DNA of 8,108 bases from an uncultured Pseudomonadota bacterium (lineage in GTDB: Bacteria; Myxococcota_A; Polyangia; HGW-17). Location: assembly GCA_938004375.1 (NCBI GenBank), contig CALKWH010000046.1, positions 1 to 8,108 on the forward strand, read 5' to 3'. The translations under genes were made by a program, and so were the position numbers. Position 1 is the first letter of the stretch. Each line of letters starts with the position of its first letter. This document shows positions 1 through 6,035 of this stretch, one piece after another. The notes below the pieces were generated by a model, which had not been told where the DNA came from, did not search any database, and worked only from the letters and a program-made list of their open reading frames with translations.

Positions 1-54
1 AGGTCCGACAAGTCCGACAGGTCCGACAAGTCCGACAGGTCCGACAAGTCCGAC
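1..54 (+). repeat. 18-bp tandem repeat, three copies, cut by the contig start
   Basis: Three perfect copies of an 18-bp unit (AGGTCCGACAAGTCCGAC), itself two related 9-bp halves, encode RSDKSD in the frame of the first gene. The window begins inside the array, so its true length is unknown. Assemblies often break in such arrays. Confidence 0.9.
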
Positions 55-558
55 AAGGCCGGCGGCGTTCCCCTGGGCGTGGTGGTCGGCATCGTGGTCG
101 GACTGCTGATCGTTGGCGCCCTGGTGTGGTTCTTCGTGCTGCGCGACAAGGGCAACGAGGGCACCGCCGCGACGCCGACCCCGCCGCAACCGCCCCAAGT
201 CGAGGCGCCCATGCCCGCCGAGGTCCCCCCGGTCGAGGCCCCCATGCCCGTCGAGATCCAACCCGTCGAGCTGCCCATGCCCGTGGACGCGACGCCGGTC
301 GAGCCGGCGATGGTCGAGGTCCCCGTCGAACCGCCCATGCCCGTCGAGCCGCCTCCGGTCGAGCCGCCCATGCCCGCGGTCGAGGCCCCCATGCCTGTCG
401 CGATGAAGCCCGTCATGAAGCCGGTCGAGGCCCCCATGGAAGAACCCATGGAAGCGCCCATGGAAGAGCCCATGGAGGCCCCCATGGACACGCCGCCTCC
501 GCCGCCCCCGCCTCCGCCACCGCCGCCCGCGGATCCCGCCCCCGTCGTCAATCCATAA
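1..558 (+). CDS. Single-pass membrane protein with RSD/KSD repeats and Pro-Met-rich tail (5' partial)
   Basis: Frame 1 is open from the first base to the TAA at 556-558, giving 185 residues with the N-terminus missing. Residues 1-18 are three copies of RSDKSD. Residues about 24-47 form one strongly hydrophobic helix rich in Val, Gly and Leu, followed by a charged RDKGNEG stretch. The rest (about 58-185) is low complexity: PMPVE/PPVE units, then PMEE/PMEA units, then a run of 12 prolines and a short end. There is no catalytic domain in the visible part. A GTG at 79 could start a shorter frame, but it lies inside the helix and the frame is open upstream, so the gene very probably begins outside the window. 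The tail resembles the proline-rich periplasm-spanning part of TonB-like proteins, but no TonB C-terminal domain follows. The protein is not recognised; a membrane-anchored spacer or surface protein is an inference only. Confidence 0.7.
   Translation, partial: RSDKSDRSDKSDRSDKSDKAGGVPLGVVVGIVVGLLIVGALVWFFVLRDKGNEGTAATPTPPQPPQVEAPMPAEVPPVEAPMPVEIQPVELPMPVDATPVEPAMVEVPVEPPMPVEPPPVEPPMPAVEAPMPVAMKPVMKPVEAPMEEPMEAPMEEPMEAPMDTPPPPPPPPPPPPADPAPVVNP
433..492 (+). repeat. 12-bp tandem repeat encoding PME(E/A) units
   Basis: Five successive 12-bp units begin CCCATGGA and differ mainly in the last codon; the fifth is diverged. They encode PMEE, PMEA, PMEE, PMEA and PMDT. CCATGG recurs every 12 bp. The period is a multiple of three, so unit gain or loss keeps the reading frame. 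Confidence 0.85.
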
Positions 559-581
559 TTCGGCGATCGTCCAGCTCCGGT

Positions 582-732
582 CCCCCCCGTAGCTTGCGGG
601 CCGGCTGCGCAGCAGTCCGGTGCAGTCTTCCTCCACCGGGCAGCGGCGCTGCCCGGGAACGCCAAGTTCCCGACAAGCTAGCCCCCTGTAGCTTGCCGGA
701 CTGCGCAGCAGGCCCGCAAGCTACGGGGGGGG
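582..732. repeat. Large nested inverted repeat (BIME/REP-like)
   Basis: The left arm (about 582-620) and right arm (about 696-731) are near-perfect reverse complements; both carry a C- or G-run, GTAGCTTGCGGGCC and a CTGCGCAG core. Three smaller hairpins lie between or overlapping: a 9-bp stem 636-644/648-656 with a 3-nt loop, a 6-bp stem 655-660/666-671, and a 7-bp stem 674-680/689-695. The GTAGCTTG motif occurs at 589 and 688 and inverted at 674-680 (partial) and 717-724. The right half also folds on itself (688-696 with 716-724). The head-to-head layout is like a bacterial interspersed mosaic element built from REP units. It follows the first gene and may affect 3' ends of transcripts, but no T-tract makes it a classic terminator. 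Confidence 0.75.
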
Positions 733-737
733 TGGAA

Positions 738-966
738 GGCCGACCAATTATCAGATAGCGGTCTGTCTTTCTTCCCCGTCGAAATCGAAATCGAAATCGG
801 TCATGAATTGCCATGACCGCACTGGTTGATGATTCCCAGATTAAGACGGGATGAAATACCATCGTCGATGAAGCAACTGCATAAATGAGGTATTCAAACG
901 CCCGCCTACGCTCCAGGCGGCATCCTTGATCCTGAAAACGATTTCGATTTCGATTTCGACTTGGAC
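738..966. repeat. Dispersed AT-richer element, copy A, with inverted ends
   Basis: This stretch matches 7701-7866 over most of its length. Shared blocks include AATTATCAGATA near 747, GAATTGCCATGACCGCA at 805-821, ATTCAAACGCCCGCC at 892-906 and ATCCTTGATCCTGAAAACG at 922-940. It is bounded by a perfect 22-nt inverted repeat, 778-799 against 939-960, made of GAAATC/GATTTC units. Internal hairpins are an 8-bp stem at 798-805/812-819 and a 6-bp stem at 902-907/915-920. Copy A has 57 nt (within about 822-891) that copy B lacks. It is visibly AT-richer than the flanking genes. It could be a MITE-like or REP-like non-autonomous element or a structured transcript end. No transposase is present in the window. 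Confidence 0.8.
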
Positions 967-990
967 TTGGACTTGGACTTGGACTTGGAC
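961..990 (+). repeat. TTGGAC hexanucleotide array, five copies
   Basis: Five perfect TTGGAC copies directly follow the GATTTC-type units at the right end of element copy A and stop 10 bp before the stop codon of the minus-strand gene. Copy B has only a single CTTGGA at the matching place, so the array expanded at copy A or collapsed at copy B. Confidence 0.9.
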
Positions 991-1000
991 CCAGAGAGCC

Positions 1001-2329
1001 TCACGGCAGCAGAAACACCCGGAAGCCCGACTTGGGATCCGGGACGCCCCAGGGACCGAGCTCGGCGCGGATCATCGGCGGCGTGATCGCCCGCAGGCCG
1101 TCGGTGGTGGTGATCACGCGATCGGCCGTCATCCACTTGTCCACGCCGGGGTACAGGGTCTTCACTGCCACTTTCGAGACGGTGGTGTATTTCACGGTCT
1201 CGACGACCTGGAACTCGCCCTTCGTGAACACGTACAACTTCGAGGCGTCGGCCGACAGGCCGAGGTGGGCCATCCCGCCCGGGATCGACCATTGCTTGAT
1301 CAGATCCCCCGTGCTCAGTCTCCGCACGACCAGCTTCGCGGACTGGTTCGAGCCCAGGAACACGCGGTCGTTCTTTTCGTCGAGGGCGAAGCCGTAGGTG
1401 GTCATGAGCGCGTCCATGCGCCGCACGCTCTTCTGGGCCACGTCGACCACCAGGGCCGACACTCCGGGGTTCTGCAGAAACCCCCGGGTCTTGTCCTGCA
1501 GCTCGTCGTACTCCACGAGCAACAGGGTCTTGCCCGAAGCGGAGATGGCCGAACGATACCCGGGCCCCTTCTCGCGGTACGGCACGTCGACCTGGAACTC
1601 GCTCACCTTGGCGCCGGTGGCCGTCTTGACCGAGAATAACGTGAGCTTCTGGGTCGCCTGGCACGTGGGCGCGCACGGCTCGAGGCGGGCGAACCAGAAG
1701 ACCCCGCCGGTGAAGTCGTTCCCCACGCGAAAGAGCCAGCCGTCGGGCAGGGCAGCGCTGGTGGCCTTCTCGGAGGTGAGATCCACCACGGCCCACTCGT
1801 TGATGTGGTTCGAAATCATCGAATTGTAGGGGGCGACCAACTGATTGCACGCCGGACAATAATATTGCTGCAACTTCTCGTGGATCTTCAGTTCTCCGCC
1901 GCACTTCTCGTGCCTCGGCGGCGTGTCGGGGTGCACGTAGTGGTAGCCGGAGACGTGCACGCCCACCGCGCTGCCGCTGGTCCACAGCACCTCGTAGGAG
2001 GAGTAATCGCGGTGCTTTCCCGTCATCAGGCTGGCGTTGCGCAGGGTCCGGTCGGCCACCTGCGTGGACTGCGGCATCCCCTCGTACTCCTTGAGAACCC
2101 GGAGCACGGTCGTGGCGCCGTTGTGAAGGTTCACGATCACCGGCTGCCATTTCTCGTTCTTGCAGACGGCGAACTTGTCCCCGTGGACCGCGTGTTCGGG
2201 GGAGGAGTTGCACGCGTTGATCTCGCGCTCCAAACGGAAGGTGGGCTTCGTCGGGGCGGAGAAGGCCACGGCCGAGAGAACGAGGGCGGCACCGGCGAGG
2301 GCGAAGAACGTCAGGGTGGGGGTTCTCAT
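1001..2329 (-). CDS. Exported beta-propeller-like protein with possible zinc ribbon
   Basis: The 442-residue product starts with a typical Sec signal peptide: MRTP, a hydrophobic stretch at about 6-22, and a probable cleavage after AVA22. The ATG is preceded by AGGAG with a 6-nt spacer, which fixes the start. From about residue 176 to 395 there are repeated beta-strand patterns resembling YVTN/WD40-type blades (for example VSALVVDVAQKSVRRM and KLVVRRLSTGDLIKQW, each followed by a strand such as DRVFLG or KLYVFT). Between the signal peptide and the blades, H140, C143, C158 and C161 are spaced H-x2-C-x14-C-x2-C, as in a zinc ribbon. Other cysteines are C40, C56, C219 and C223, possibly disulfides. 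The gene lies 124 bp downstream of lexA on the same strand with its own candidate promoter. The family was not recognised; no enzymatic motif is seen, and a periplasmic or secreted binding role is inferred from the fold pattern. Confidence 0.85.
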   Translation of the reverse strand: MRTPTLTFFALAGAALVLSAVAFSAPTKPTFRLEREINACNSSPEHAVHGDKFAVCKNEKWQPVIVNLHNGATTVLRVLKEYEGMPQSTQVADRTLRNASLMTGKHRDYSSYEVLWTSGSAVGVHVSGYHYVHPDTPPRHEKCGGELKIHEKLQQYYCPACNQLVAPYNSMISNHINEWAVVDLTSEKATSAALPDGWLFRVGNDFTGGVFWFARLEPCAPTCQATQKLTLFSVKTATGAKVSEFQVDVPYREKGPGYRSAISASGKTLLLVEYDELQDKTRGFLQNPGVSALVVDVAQKSVRRMDALMTTYGFALDEKNDRVFLGSNQSAKLVVRRLSTGDLIKQWSIPGGMAHLGLSADASKLYVFTKGEFQVVETVKYTTVSKVAVKTLYPGVDKWMTADRVITTTDGLRAITPPMIRAELGPWGVPDPKSGFRVFLLP

Positions 2330-2352
2330 GGGGGACTCCTGGGTACCGTGGT

Positions 2353-2372
2353 CGTCACGGTCGACCGTGACG
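2353..2372. promoter_or_regulatory. Perfect 20-bp palindrome with flanking ACCGTG repeats (operator candidate)
   Basis: CGTCACGGTCGACCGTGACG is fully self-complementary. ACCGTG occurs at 2345, 2364 and 2384, spaced 19 and 20 bp, about two helical turns, with an inverted CACGGT at 2357. The cluster lies between a candidate -10 box (2394-2399) and the ribosome binding site of the minus-strand exported-protein gene. That position suits a repressor operator. As RNA it would form an 8-bp stem with a TCGA loop. No T-tract follows on either strand, so it is not a standard terminator for lexA. Confidence 0.55.
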
Positions 2373-2393
2373 GTACGCTCGGGACCGTGGATG

Positions 2394-2422
2394 ATTCTAT
2401 GGGAATGGGCGCAAGAAGAGAA
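2394..2422 (-). promoter_or_regulatory. Candidate sigma-70-type promoter for the exported propeller-like gene
   Basis: On the minus strand TAGAAT (2394-2399) matches the -10 consensus at five of six positions. TTCTCT (2417-2422) lies 17 bp upstream and matches the -35 consensus at three of six. Transcription would begin near 2387, giving a leader of about 58 nt that contains the palindrome. The weak -35 suggests activation or an alternative sigma factor if it is real. Confidence 0.4.
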
Positions 2423-2453
2423 GCCGCAATGCCGGGCTGTCCGACGACCGCGG

Positions 2454-3104
2454 TCAGCCTTCGTGCACCATGGCGTCGCTGCCGACCCGGTGGATGACCT
2501 TGCCCAGTACGCGGAAGTCCTCCCGACAGGTGACGTCGATGGGCTCGTAGGAGCGGTTCTCCGGGCACAGCAGCACCGAGAGGGGGTTCTTCTTCAGGCG
2601 CTTGACGGTGGCCCCGTCCTCGAGCAGGGCCGCCACGATCTCGCCGTTCTCGGCCATGGTCTGCTGGCGCACGACCACGTAGTCACCCGGATGGATGCCG
2701 CACTCGATCATGCTGTCGCCCTTGACCCTGAGGGCGAAGAAGTTGCCTGGTCTGAGGCCACGGCTGATGGGAACCTCGAGGTGCCCGTGGTAATTGGCCT
2801 CGGACAGGAGCGGCAGACCGGCGGCGATCTCGCCGAGCAGGGGGACGCGCACGCTCTCGTCGTCGGCCCGCCCCCCCGTGGCCACGCGCCGGGGCATGCG
2901 CAGGATCTCGATGGAGCGGGCCTTCAGGCGGTTGCGCCGGATGTAGCCCTTCTCCTCGAGGCGGCCGAGCTGCTCGTGCACCGACGGGGCCGAGACCCCC
3001 AGCCGGTCGGCCAGCTCGCGGGTGGAGGGTGGGTAGCCGGTCTCCTGCAGGAAGGCGGCCATCGCATCGAGAACCCGACTTTGCGTTGGAGTCAATGAGA
3101 TCAT
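2454..3104 (-). CDS. lexA: LexA SOS-response repressor
   Basis: The 216-residue product has the usual LexA length and layout. Residues about 1-66 form the winged helix DNA-binding domain, with MISLTPTQ at the start and the recognition region around [20 protein letters not shown] (27-46). The self-cleavage site is Ala95-Gly96 in [10 protein letters not shown]. The catalytic Ser131 (GDSM) and Lys168 (ATVKRL) are 37 residues apart, as in E. coli LexA. RecA-stimulated autocleavage should relieve repression of DNA-repair genes. The ATG at 3104 is chosen because it gives the family N-terminus and has GGGAG with a 6-nt spacer; an in-frame ATG at 3131 would add nine residues. The frame stays open far upstream on this strand, antisense to parA, which is only high-GC background. 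The gene is divergent from parA. Confidence 0.97.
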   Translation of the reverse strand: MISLTPTQSRVLDAMAAFLQETGYPPSTRELADRLGVSAPSVHEQLGRLEEKGYIRRNRLKARSIEILRMPRRVATGGRADDESVRVPLLGEIAAGLPLLSEANYHGHLEVPISRGLRPGNFFALRVKGDSMIECGIHPGDYVVVRQQTMAENGEIVAALLEDGATVKRLKKNPLSVLLCPENRSYEPIDVTCREDFRVLGKVIHRVGSDAMVHEG

Positions 3105-3147
3105 GTCCTTCTCCCGGTGAACGCTGGCCATCGTTTTCGCACAGATC

Positions 3148-3168
3148 CGAACAGATGGCAAGTTTTCG
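3148..3168. promoter_or_regulatory. Candidate LexA operator in the lexA-parA intergenic region
   Basis: A 21-bp imperfect palindrome, CGAAC at the left and GTTTTCG at the right, is symmetric at seven of ten pairs. It lies 44-64 bp upstream of the lexA start. It resembles the GAAC...GTTC style of operator known from several phyla more than the E. coli CTG-N10-CAG box. GTTTTCG is repeated at 3133-3139, and ACAGAT occurs at 3141 and 3151, ten bp apart. LexA autoregulation is usual, but the box was assigned only by eye. Confidence 0.4.
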
Positions 3169-3207
3169 ATGCACCGCCCAGCAAAAAAGTGCGGATCCAC
3201 AATTCTC

Positions 3208-3236
3208 TTGATTTTTCGGGCGGCATTTCGCATTCT
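3208..3236 (+). promoter_or_regulatory. Candidate promoter for parA-parB-folD
   Basis: TTGATT (3208-3213) and CATTCT (3231-3236) are separated by 17 bp; the -35 matches consensus at four of six positions and the -10 at three of six. The site lies in the AT-richest part of the divergent region and would leave a leader of about 70 nt. That leader contains a small hairpin (3285-3289/3293-3297) before the parA ribosome binding site. The support is modest. Confidence 0.3.
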
Positions 3237-3314
3237 CGTGCCAGCTGTGTGCCCGGAAAAGGCCGTGTCGTCGGACCACGACGCCCTCCCCGGGAGGCCG
3301 GCCAGAGGATTTGT

Positions 3315-4112
3315 ATGGGAAAAATCATAACTGTGGCGAACCAGAAAGGCGGCGTGGGCAAGACGACCACGTCCATCAACCTCTCGGCGTCCCTGGCGGC
3401 CGCGCGCCGCCGCGTCCTGCTCGTGGATCTGGATCCCCAGGCCAACGCCACCTCCGGGCTGGGCCTGTTCCTCGCCGAGGGCGAGCCCGATGTCTACCGC
3501 GTGCTCACCCGCCAGGTCCAGGTCGACGCCGCCCTGCGGGCCACCGACCTGGCCACGCTCAAGCTGCTGCCCGCGTGCCCGCACCTGGCCGCTCTCGAGG
3601 TGGAGCTCGTCGAGCACGTGGAGTTCGGCGAGCGCGCCCTGCAATTGCGCGAGGTCCTGGCTCCCCTGCGGGACCGGTTCGACTACATCCTCATCGACTG
3701 CCCGCCCAGCCTGGGCCTGCTCACCCTCAACGCCCTCACCGCCGCGGACTCGGTGCTCATCCCGGTCCAGACCGAGTACTACGCCATGGAGGGCCTGGGG
3801 CGCCTGATGAACACCGTCGGGCGCGTGCGCGAGAGCGCCAACCCCGCCCTCGAGTACGAGGGCGTGCTGCTGTGCATGACCGACGACCGCACGGTCCTCT
3901 CCCGGCAGGTCTCCGAGGAGATCCGCGGACACCTCGACTCCCGCGTGTTCGAGACCACCATCCCCCGCAACATCCGGCTCTCCGAGAGCCCGTCCCACGG
4001 CAAGCCCGTGCTGATCTACAGCGTGGCCTCCAAGGGCGCGCAGGCCTATCTCCAGCTGGCCGACGAACTCATCCGCGCCAACGAGTCCAAGGCCAGGAAG
4101 CGTGAAGACTGA
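3315..4112 (+). CDS. parA: Chromosome-partitioning ATPase ParA (Soj)
   Basis: The 265-residue product is a ParA/Soj ATPase that moves ParB-bound origins by ATP-dependent binding to the nucleoid. The deviant Walker A motif KGGVGKTT is at 11-18 with both signature lysines (K11, K16). Walker A' DLDPQ is at 38-42 and Walker B-like LIDCPPS at 126-132. The short N-terminus, with no extra helix-turn-helix domain, is typical of chromosomal ParA rather than large plasmid ParA, and there is no C-terminal membrane-targeting helix as in MinD. The start ATG at 3315 is preceded by AGAGGA with a 5-nt spacer. In-frame start codons further upstream would add non-homologous residues. It heads a tight operon with parB four bases downstream. 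The usual neighbours mnmG and rsmG are not present in the window. Confidence 0.96.
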   Translation: MGKIITVANQKGGVGKTTTSINLSASLAAARRRVLLVDLDPQANATSGLGLFLAEGEPDVYRVLTRQVQVDAALRATDLATLKLLPACPHLAALEVELVEHVEFGERALQLREVLAPLRDRFDYILIDCPPSLGLLTLNALTAADSVLIPVQTEYYAMEGLGRLMNTVGRVRESANPALEYEGVLLCMTDDRTVLSRQVSEEIRGHLDSRVFETTIPRNIRLSESPSHGKPVLIYSVASKGAQAYLQLADELIRANESKARKRED

Positions 4113-4116
4113 CACC

Positions 4117-5043
4117 ATGAGCAAGAAACCTGCCCCGAAGAAAGCCCTCGGACGCGGCCTGTCCGCGCTGATCCCCGACAAGAAGTCCCAGGCCGCCCCG
4201 CCCCCGCCACCGGTCATCCCCGACGACCAGGAGATCCACGCCGCGCAGCCCTCGGAGTCCCTGCTGTGGGTGAACATCAACGTCGTGCACCCCTCCGAGG
4301 TGCAGCCCCGCACGGCCATCGACGAGGCCCGCCTCGAGGAACTGACCGAGAGCATCCGCGAGAAGGGCCTGCTCTCGCCGCTGATCGTCCGCACCGACGG
4401 CGCCGGCGGCTACATCATCATCGCGGGCGAGCGCCGCTGGCGCGCCTGCCGCCGCGCCGGCCTCACCCGCGTCCCCGTGCTGCTCAAGGAGACCGACGAG
4501 CTCGAGGCCTTCGAGCTGGCCCTGGTCGAGAACATCCAGCGCGAGGACCTGAGCCCATTGGAAGAGGCCGAGAGCTACCGGCACCTGATCACGAGCCGCA
4601 ACTACCAGCACGACGAGGTCGCCCAGCGCGTGGGCAAGCAGCGCTCCACGGTCACCAACGCCCTGCGCCTCCTGCGCCTGCCCTCGGACGTAAAGGGCCT
4701 GCTCTCCGAGAAGCGGCTCTCCGTGGGCCACGCCGTGGCGCTGCTGGGCCTCGAGGACGAGGCCGAGATGCTCGACGCCGCCACCCAGGTCATCCAGAAG
4801 GGCCTGAGCGTGCGCGCCACCGAGAAGCTCGTGCAACTGAAGAAGGCGAAGAAGGAGCCCAAGAAGCGCCCGGCCCCGCCCGCGAGCCTGACCGAGCTGC
4901 AGGACCGCCTGCAGACCACCCTGGGCACCCGCGTGAAGATCAAGGCCCGCTCCAGCGAGAAGGGCTCGATCACCATCGACTACTACACCCTCGACCAGTT
5001 CGAGGCCCTGTACCGCCACCTCACCCGGGAGACGAAGAAATGA
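4117..5043 (+). CDS. parB: Chromosome-partitioning protein ParB (Spo0J), CTP-dependent clamp
   Basis: The 308-residue product carries the ParB landmarks in order. The N-terminal KKALGRGLSALIP (8-20), a conserved segment thought to contact ParA, is followed by a proline-rich linker (28-35). The CTP-binding domain holds GERRWRA (104-110) and ENIQRED (138-144). The parS-binding helix-turn-helix is at about 166-189 (DEVAQRVGKQRSTVTNALRL), and a Lys/Pro linker (241-256) leads to the C-terminal dimerisation domain. It loads on parS and spreads as a CTP-gated clamp. The ATG at 4117 is chosen because it gives the family start; a GTG at 4102 overlaps parA and adds five residues. The Shine-Dalgarno is poor (AGGAAG 16 nt upstream), so translation probably depends on the parA stop just before it. 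No match to the usual parS sequence was seen in the window. Confidence 0.96.
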   Translation: MSKKPAPKKALGRGLSALIPDKKSQAAPPPPPVIPDDQEIHAAQPSESLLWVNINVVHPSEVQPRTAIDEARLEELTESIREKGLLSPLIVRTDGAGGYIIIAGERRWRACRRAGLTRVPVLLKETDELEAFELALVENIQREDLSPLEEAESYRHLITSRNYQHDEVAQRVGKQRSTVTNALRLLRLPSDVKGLLSEKRLSVGHAVALLGLEDEAEMLDAATQVIQKGLSVRATEKLVQLKKAKKEPKKRPAPPASLTELQDRLQTTLGTRVKIKARSSEKGSITIDYYTLDQFEALYRHLTRETKK

Positions 5044-5897
5044 CCGCCCGCATCCTCGACGGGAACGCCGCCGCCGCCGCCATCCGCGCCGAGCTCGCCG
5101 CGCGCACCGCCGCCCTGCCCGGCCCGCTCACCCTCGCGGTCGTGCTCGTGGGGGACGACCCCGCCTCGGCCGTGTACGTGCGCAACAAGGAGAAGGCGTG
5201 CCAGAAGGCGGGCATCCGCTCGGTGGCCCACCGGCTGCCGGCCGACACCCCCGAGGCCGACCTGCGCGCCCTGGTCGCGTCCCTCAACGCCGACCCCGAG
5301 GTCGACGGCATCCTGGTCCAGCTGCCGCTGCCCCGGCCCCTGCCCGAGCGCGCGATCCTCGACCTGATCGTCCCCGAGAAGGACGTGGACGGTTTCCACC
5401 CGGTGAACCAGGGCCGCGTGCTCCTGGGTGACCGCGCCGCGCTGGCGCCCTGCACCCCGGCGGGCGTCCTCGAGCTGCTGCGCCGCAACGACGTCGCCGT
5501 GGCCGGCCTGCGCGCGGTCATCGTGGGCCGCTCGACCATCGTCGGGCGCCCGCTGGCCGCCCTGCTCATCGCCGCCGACGCCACCGTCACCGTGTGCCAC
5601 ACGAAGACCCGGGATCTGGCCGCCGAGGTCTCCCGCGCCGAGCTCCTCGTCGTCGCCGCCGGCCGCCGCGACGTGGTCAAACCCGAGTGGATCGCCCCCG
5701 GCGCCGTGGTCGTGGACGTGGGCATCCACCGCCTCGACGACGGCACCCTCGCCGGCGACCTCGATTTCGCCCCCTCGGCCGAGCGCGCCGCCGCCATCAC
5801 CCCCGTGCCCGGGGGCATCGGCCCCATGACCATCGCGCTGTTGCTCACCAACACCGTGCGCGCGGGCCTCGCCCGCCGCGGGTGGCACACGCCCTAG
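5040..5897 (+). CDS. folD: FolD, methylenetetrahydrofolate dehydrogenase/cyclohydrolase
   Basis: The 285-residue product is full length for FolD, which interconverts 5,10-methylene-THF, 5,10-methenyl-THF and 10-formyl-THF in the cytoplasm, supplying one-carbon units for purines and formyl-methionine. The substrate-site motif YVRNKEKAC is at 46-54 with Tyr46 and the catalytic Lys50. VQLPLP is at 93-98, and DVDGFHP at 115-121 holds the conserved Asp117. The Rossmann motif VGRSTIVGRP (162-171) binds the NAD(P) cofactor, and TPVPGGIGPMT (254-264) is the family signature. Its ATG overlaps the parB stop codon (ATGA), so the two are translationally coupled and co-transcribed. FolD placed behind parAB is not a standard neighbourhood as far as I know. 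All expected active-site residues seem present. Confidence 0.97.
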   Translation: MTARILDGNAAAAAIRAELAARTAALPGPLTLAVVLVGDDPASAVYVRNKEKACQKAGIRSVAHRLPADTPEADLRALVASLNADPEVDGILVQLPLPRPLPERAILDLIVPEKDVDGFHPVNQGRVLLGDRAALAPCTPAGVLELLRRNDVAVAGLRAVIVGRSTIVGRPLAALLIAADATVTVCHTKTRDLAAEVSRAELLVVAAGRRDVVKPEWIAPGAVVVDVGIHRLDDGTLAGDLDFAPSAERAAAITPVPGGIGPMTIALLLTNTVRAGLARRGWHTP

Positions 5898-5935
5898 CCC
5901 GACGTGCTCCGTCCTCCCGCCGGACGCGTCGCCGC

Positions 5936-5973
5936 CGGCCCCAGGTCTCCCCTCTCCCCTCGGGCCGTTTTTT
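5936..5973 (+). terminator. Candidate intrinsic terminator after folD
   Basis: A 6-bp all-GC stem, CGGCCC (5936-5941) with GGGCCG (5962-5967), is followed at once by six T (5968-5973). The loop is 20 nt, longer than usual, which lowers confidence. It begins 39 bp after the folD stop and lies before the sigma-factor gene, so it would separate the two operons. Confidence 0.5.
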
Positions 5974-6035
5974 CCAGTAAACTCCGGCAGCACAGCCCGA
6001 CTCCAATGGACGGAGAGAAGCGAGGGCCGTTCCGG

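Noticed and set aside
2..54. Collagen-like GPTSPT reading of the first repeat in frame 2
   Set aside because: Glycine is not at every third residue, and frame 1 continues into the membrane helix and the Pro-Met repeats.
636..695. Intrinsic terminator of the first gene
   Set aside because: The stems are strong but no T-tract follows any of them in either direction.
548..862. Minus-strand open frame over element copy A as an ordinary gene
   Set aside because: It continues through the inverted-repeat cluster with no shared stop and no ribosome binding site. It is kept only as a finding on the element.
906..2213. Minus-strand frame with a SKSKSK repeat C-terminus
   Set aside because: It overlaps the signal-peptide gene in another frame. 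The SK repeats come from the GATTTC and TTGGAC arrays.
3105..3314. parS site near parAB
   Set aside because: No palindrome like TGTTTCACGTGAAACA was seen in this region or elsewhere in the window.
4102..4116. GTG start for parB at 4102
   Set aside because: It adds five residues ahead of the family N-terminus, and the purine-rich site is only 1 nt away.
2454..4394. Minus-strand open frame of 646 codons that includes lexA
   Set aside because: Only the last 216 codons are LexA. The rest lies antisense to parA and parB, with low-complexity high-GC translation.
5904..6035. Longer N-terminus for the sigma factor (GTG 5904 or ATG 6006)
   Set aside because: There is no convincing ribosome binding site, the 5904 start overlaps the candidate terminator, and the added residues are not sigma-like.
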